Shown here one piece after another: positions 39,654 through 40,504 of a stretch of 40,504 nt of DNA. Every line of letters starts with the position of its first letter. Position 1 is the first letter of the stretch. The stretch is from assembly GCF_003201195.1 (NCBI RefSeq), contig NZ_QICQ01000026.1, positions 1 to 40,504 of the forward strand, written 5' to 3'. This stretch comes from Nitrosomonas eutropha (GTDB lineage: Bacteria > Pseudomonadota > Gammaproteobacteria > Burkholderiales > Nitrosomonadaceae). A program made the translations under genes and the position numbers. The notes under the pieces are model-generated. The model worked only from the letters and a program-made list of their open reading frames with translations. It made no database searches and was not told the origin of the DNA.

Positions 39654-40298
39654 ATGATCAACCCAATGGACCAGTACATACAGGCGATTGTCGCATTGCT
39701 TGCGATTGCCAACCCACTTTCTGCAGTTCCTGTGTTCTTGCAAGCGGTCGATGGTCTCGACAGGACGCAGCGACGGAAATCCGCTTTGCTAGCGGCGATT
39801 TCTGTTTTCACCATCCTGTTCGTTGCCGCCGTCGCGGGGAACTGGATGCTAGACATTTTCGGTATTTCCATCTCCGCGTTTCGTTGTGGTGGCGGATTGG
39901 TGATCCTGCTGATGGGGCTGACGATGCTGCAAGGCCGTACTTCGAGTGTCCAGCAGGAGTCACTCACTCACAACGAACGTCGAAGCAAGATTTTTGTGCC
40001 CATCGCCATGCCGCTCGTTGCCGGACCCGGAGCGATCACCACCGTGATCACCATTGCGCTTGCCGAGCCCTATTGGAAGAACCTGTCTGTCGCTTTGACG
40101 GCGATCGTGGTCTTGACGATGGTGCTCTGGGTCGTGCTCCTGTTGTCGCAAGGCGTCCAAGGACTGCTTAGCCCTCTTGGTCAGAAGATATTACTGCGCT
40201 TTTTTGGTTTGATCCTGGTGGCCATCGGTGTACAGTTCATCCTGGCAGGTGCGTATGAGTTTTTCACCGATGCGATAGCTCAACAAGCACTTCGATAG
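39654..40298 (+). CDS. MarC family integral membrane protein
   Basis: 214 aa with six hydrophobic segments. The opening YIQAIVALLAIANPLSAVPVFLQAV and the central PIAMPLVAGPGAITTVITIA are hallmarks of the MarC/YchE family; LRFFGLILVAIGVQFILAGAYEFF ends it. The biochemical role is unsettled; relatives were once linked to antibiotic resistance and some annotations suggest amino-acid transport. Start uncertain: ATG at 39654 or 39666 (MDQYIQ). It is intact although it lies among decayed mobile genes. Confidence 0.85.
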   Translation: MINPMDQYIQAIVALLAIANPLSAVPVFLQAVDGLDRTQRRKSALLAAISVFTILFVAAVAGNWMLDIFGISISAFRCGGGLVILLMGLTMLQGRTSSVQQESLTHNERRSKIFVPIAMPLVAGPGAITTVITIALAEPYWKNLSVALTAIVVLTMVLWVVLLLSQGVQGLLSPLGQKILLRFFGLILVAIGVQFILAGAYEFFTDAIAQQALR

Positions 40299-40418
40299 CA
40301 AGATCACTCTCAATAGCTTGACCTAAGCGGCAGTTCCGCTGCGTGTTTAGGTTGAGCGAATCATCACCCAGCTGGGAATGCCTAAAATAGTGGGTGTGGC
40401 CAGGGTCTTAGAATCTGT

Positions 40419-40502
40419 TTATGATCTTCTGAGTATCAGTGCCATGAAGGCCAGATGAATAAACTGCAAGCTGGTGTTAAGTTTACGCTCACAATTTTTC
40501 CA
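40419..40502 (-). mobile_element. IS5-family transposase, C-terminal end (runs off the window)
   Basis: On the minus strand from the window edge: WKNCERKLNTSLQFIHLAFMALILRRS then TAA at 40419-40421. The pattern NCERKLNTSLQF..LAF..L.L matches the C-terminus of IS5-type transposases. The sequence just beyond (CAGGGTCTTAGAATCTG, near 40402-40418) probably holds the element's terminal inverted repeat. Only about 28 codons are visible, so it is unclear whether the rest is intact. Confidence 0.72.
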
Positions 40503-40504
40503 TA

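Overview
The window looks like a chromosomal segment of a betaproteobacterial ammonia oxidiser, probably Nitrosomonas. The best evidence is a small periplasmic cytochrome closely resembling Nitrosomonas cytochrome c-552 (9650-9961). A CARF protein of the family named after Nitrosomonas europaea NE0113 (23189-24319) agrees with this. The genus is an inference from memory of these families; no search was run.

Left arm (1-19371), housekeeping genes. On the minus strand: guaB-guaA (purine synthesis) with a clear terminator, an exosortase-associated small protein, a HAD phosphatase, hda (DnaA inactivation), a FemAB/GNAT-like acyltransferase, an MHS-type MFS transporter, rfbC, a D-2-hydroxyacid dehydrogenase, cytochrome c-552, a badly decayed DUF255/thioredoxin-domain pseudogene, and ilvD. 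On the plus strand: lgt, an MlaE-like permease, an MlaF-like ATPase and dapE. Two less characterised minus-strand genes follow, one with a membrane anchor and one FmdE-like.

Centre (19740-36056), a complete type III-A (Csm) CRISPR-Cas island. Two arrays with the same 36-bp repeat flank the cas genes in opposite orientations. Each has a matching leader on its inner side, so both are transcribed outward and crRNAs should carry the 5' handle AUUGAGAC. Between them, all intact genes are on the minus strand: a 310-aa gene of unknown function, cas10/csm1 (HD and GGDD present), csm2, csm3, csm4, a C-terminally extended csm5, cas6, csx16, csx1 (CARF-HEPN), a 48-aa single-span membrane peptide, an NE0113-family CARF protein, and an adaptation cassette cas2-cas1-cas2. 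A decayed ccdAB toxin-antitoxin pair lies on the opposite strand between the CARF gene and the adaptation cassette. The expected logic is that Cas6 matures crRNA, the Csm complex binds target RNA, Cas10 makes cyclic oligoadenylate, Csx1 and perhaps the NE0113 protein respond to it, and Csx16 may remove it.

Most notable: the unknown 310-aa gene and cas10 have duplicated ~200-bp upstream regions, and a 12-bp perfect palindrome (GGCAAGCTTGCC) lies ahead of that gene, cas10 and the adaptation cassette. This suggests shared regulation and makes the unknown gene a candidate new accessory component.

Right arm (36057-40504): a CynX-type MFS transporter, an ornithine-cyclodeaminase-family reductase, then a zone of mobile-element debris (IS91-like fragment, frameshifted GNAT gene, marC, and the end of an IS5-like transposase running off the edge).
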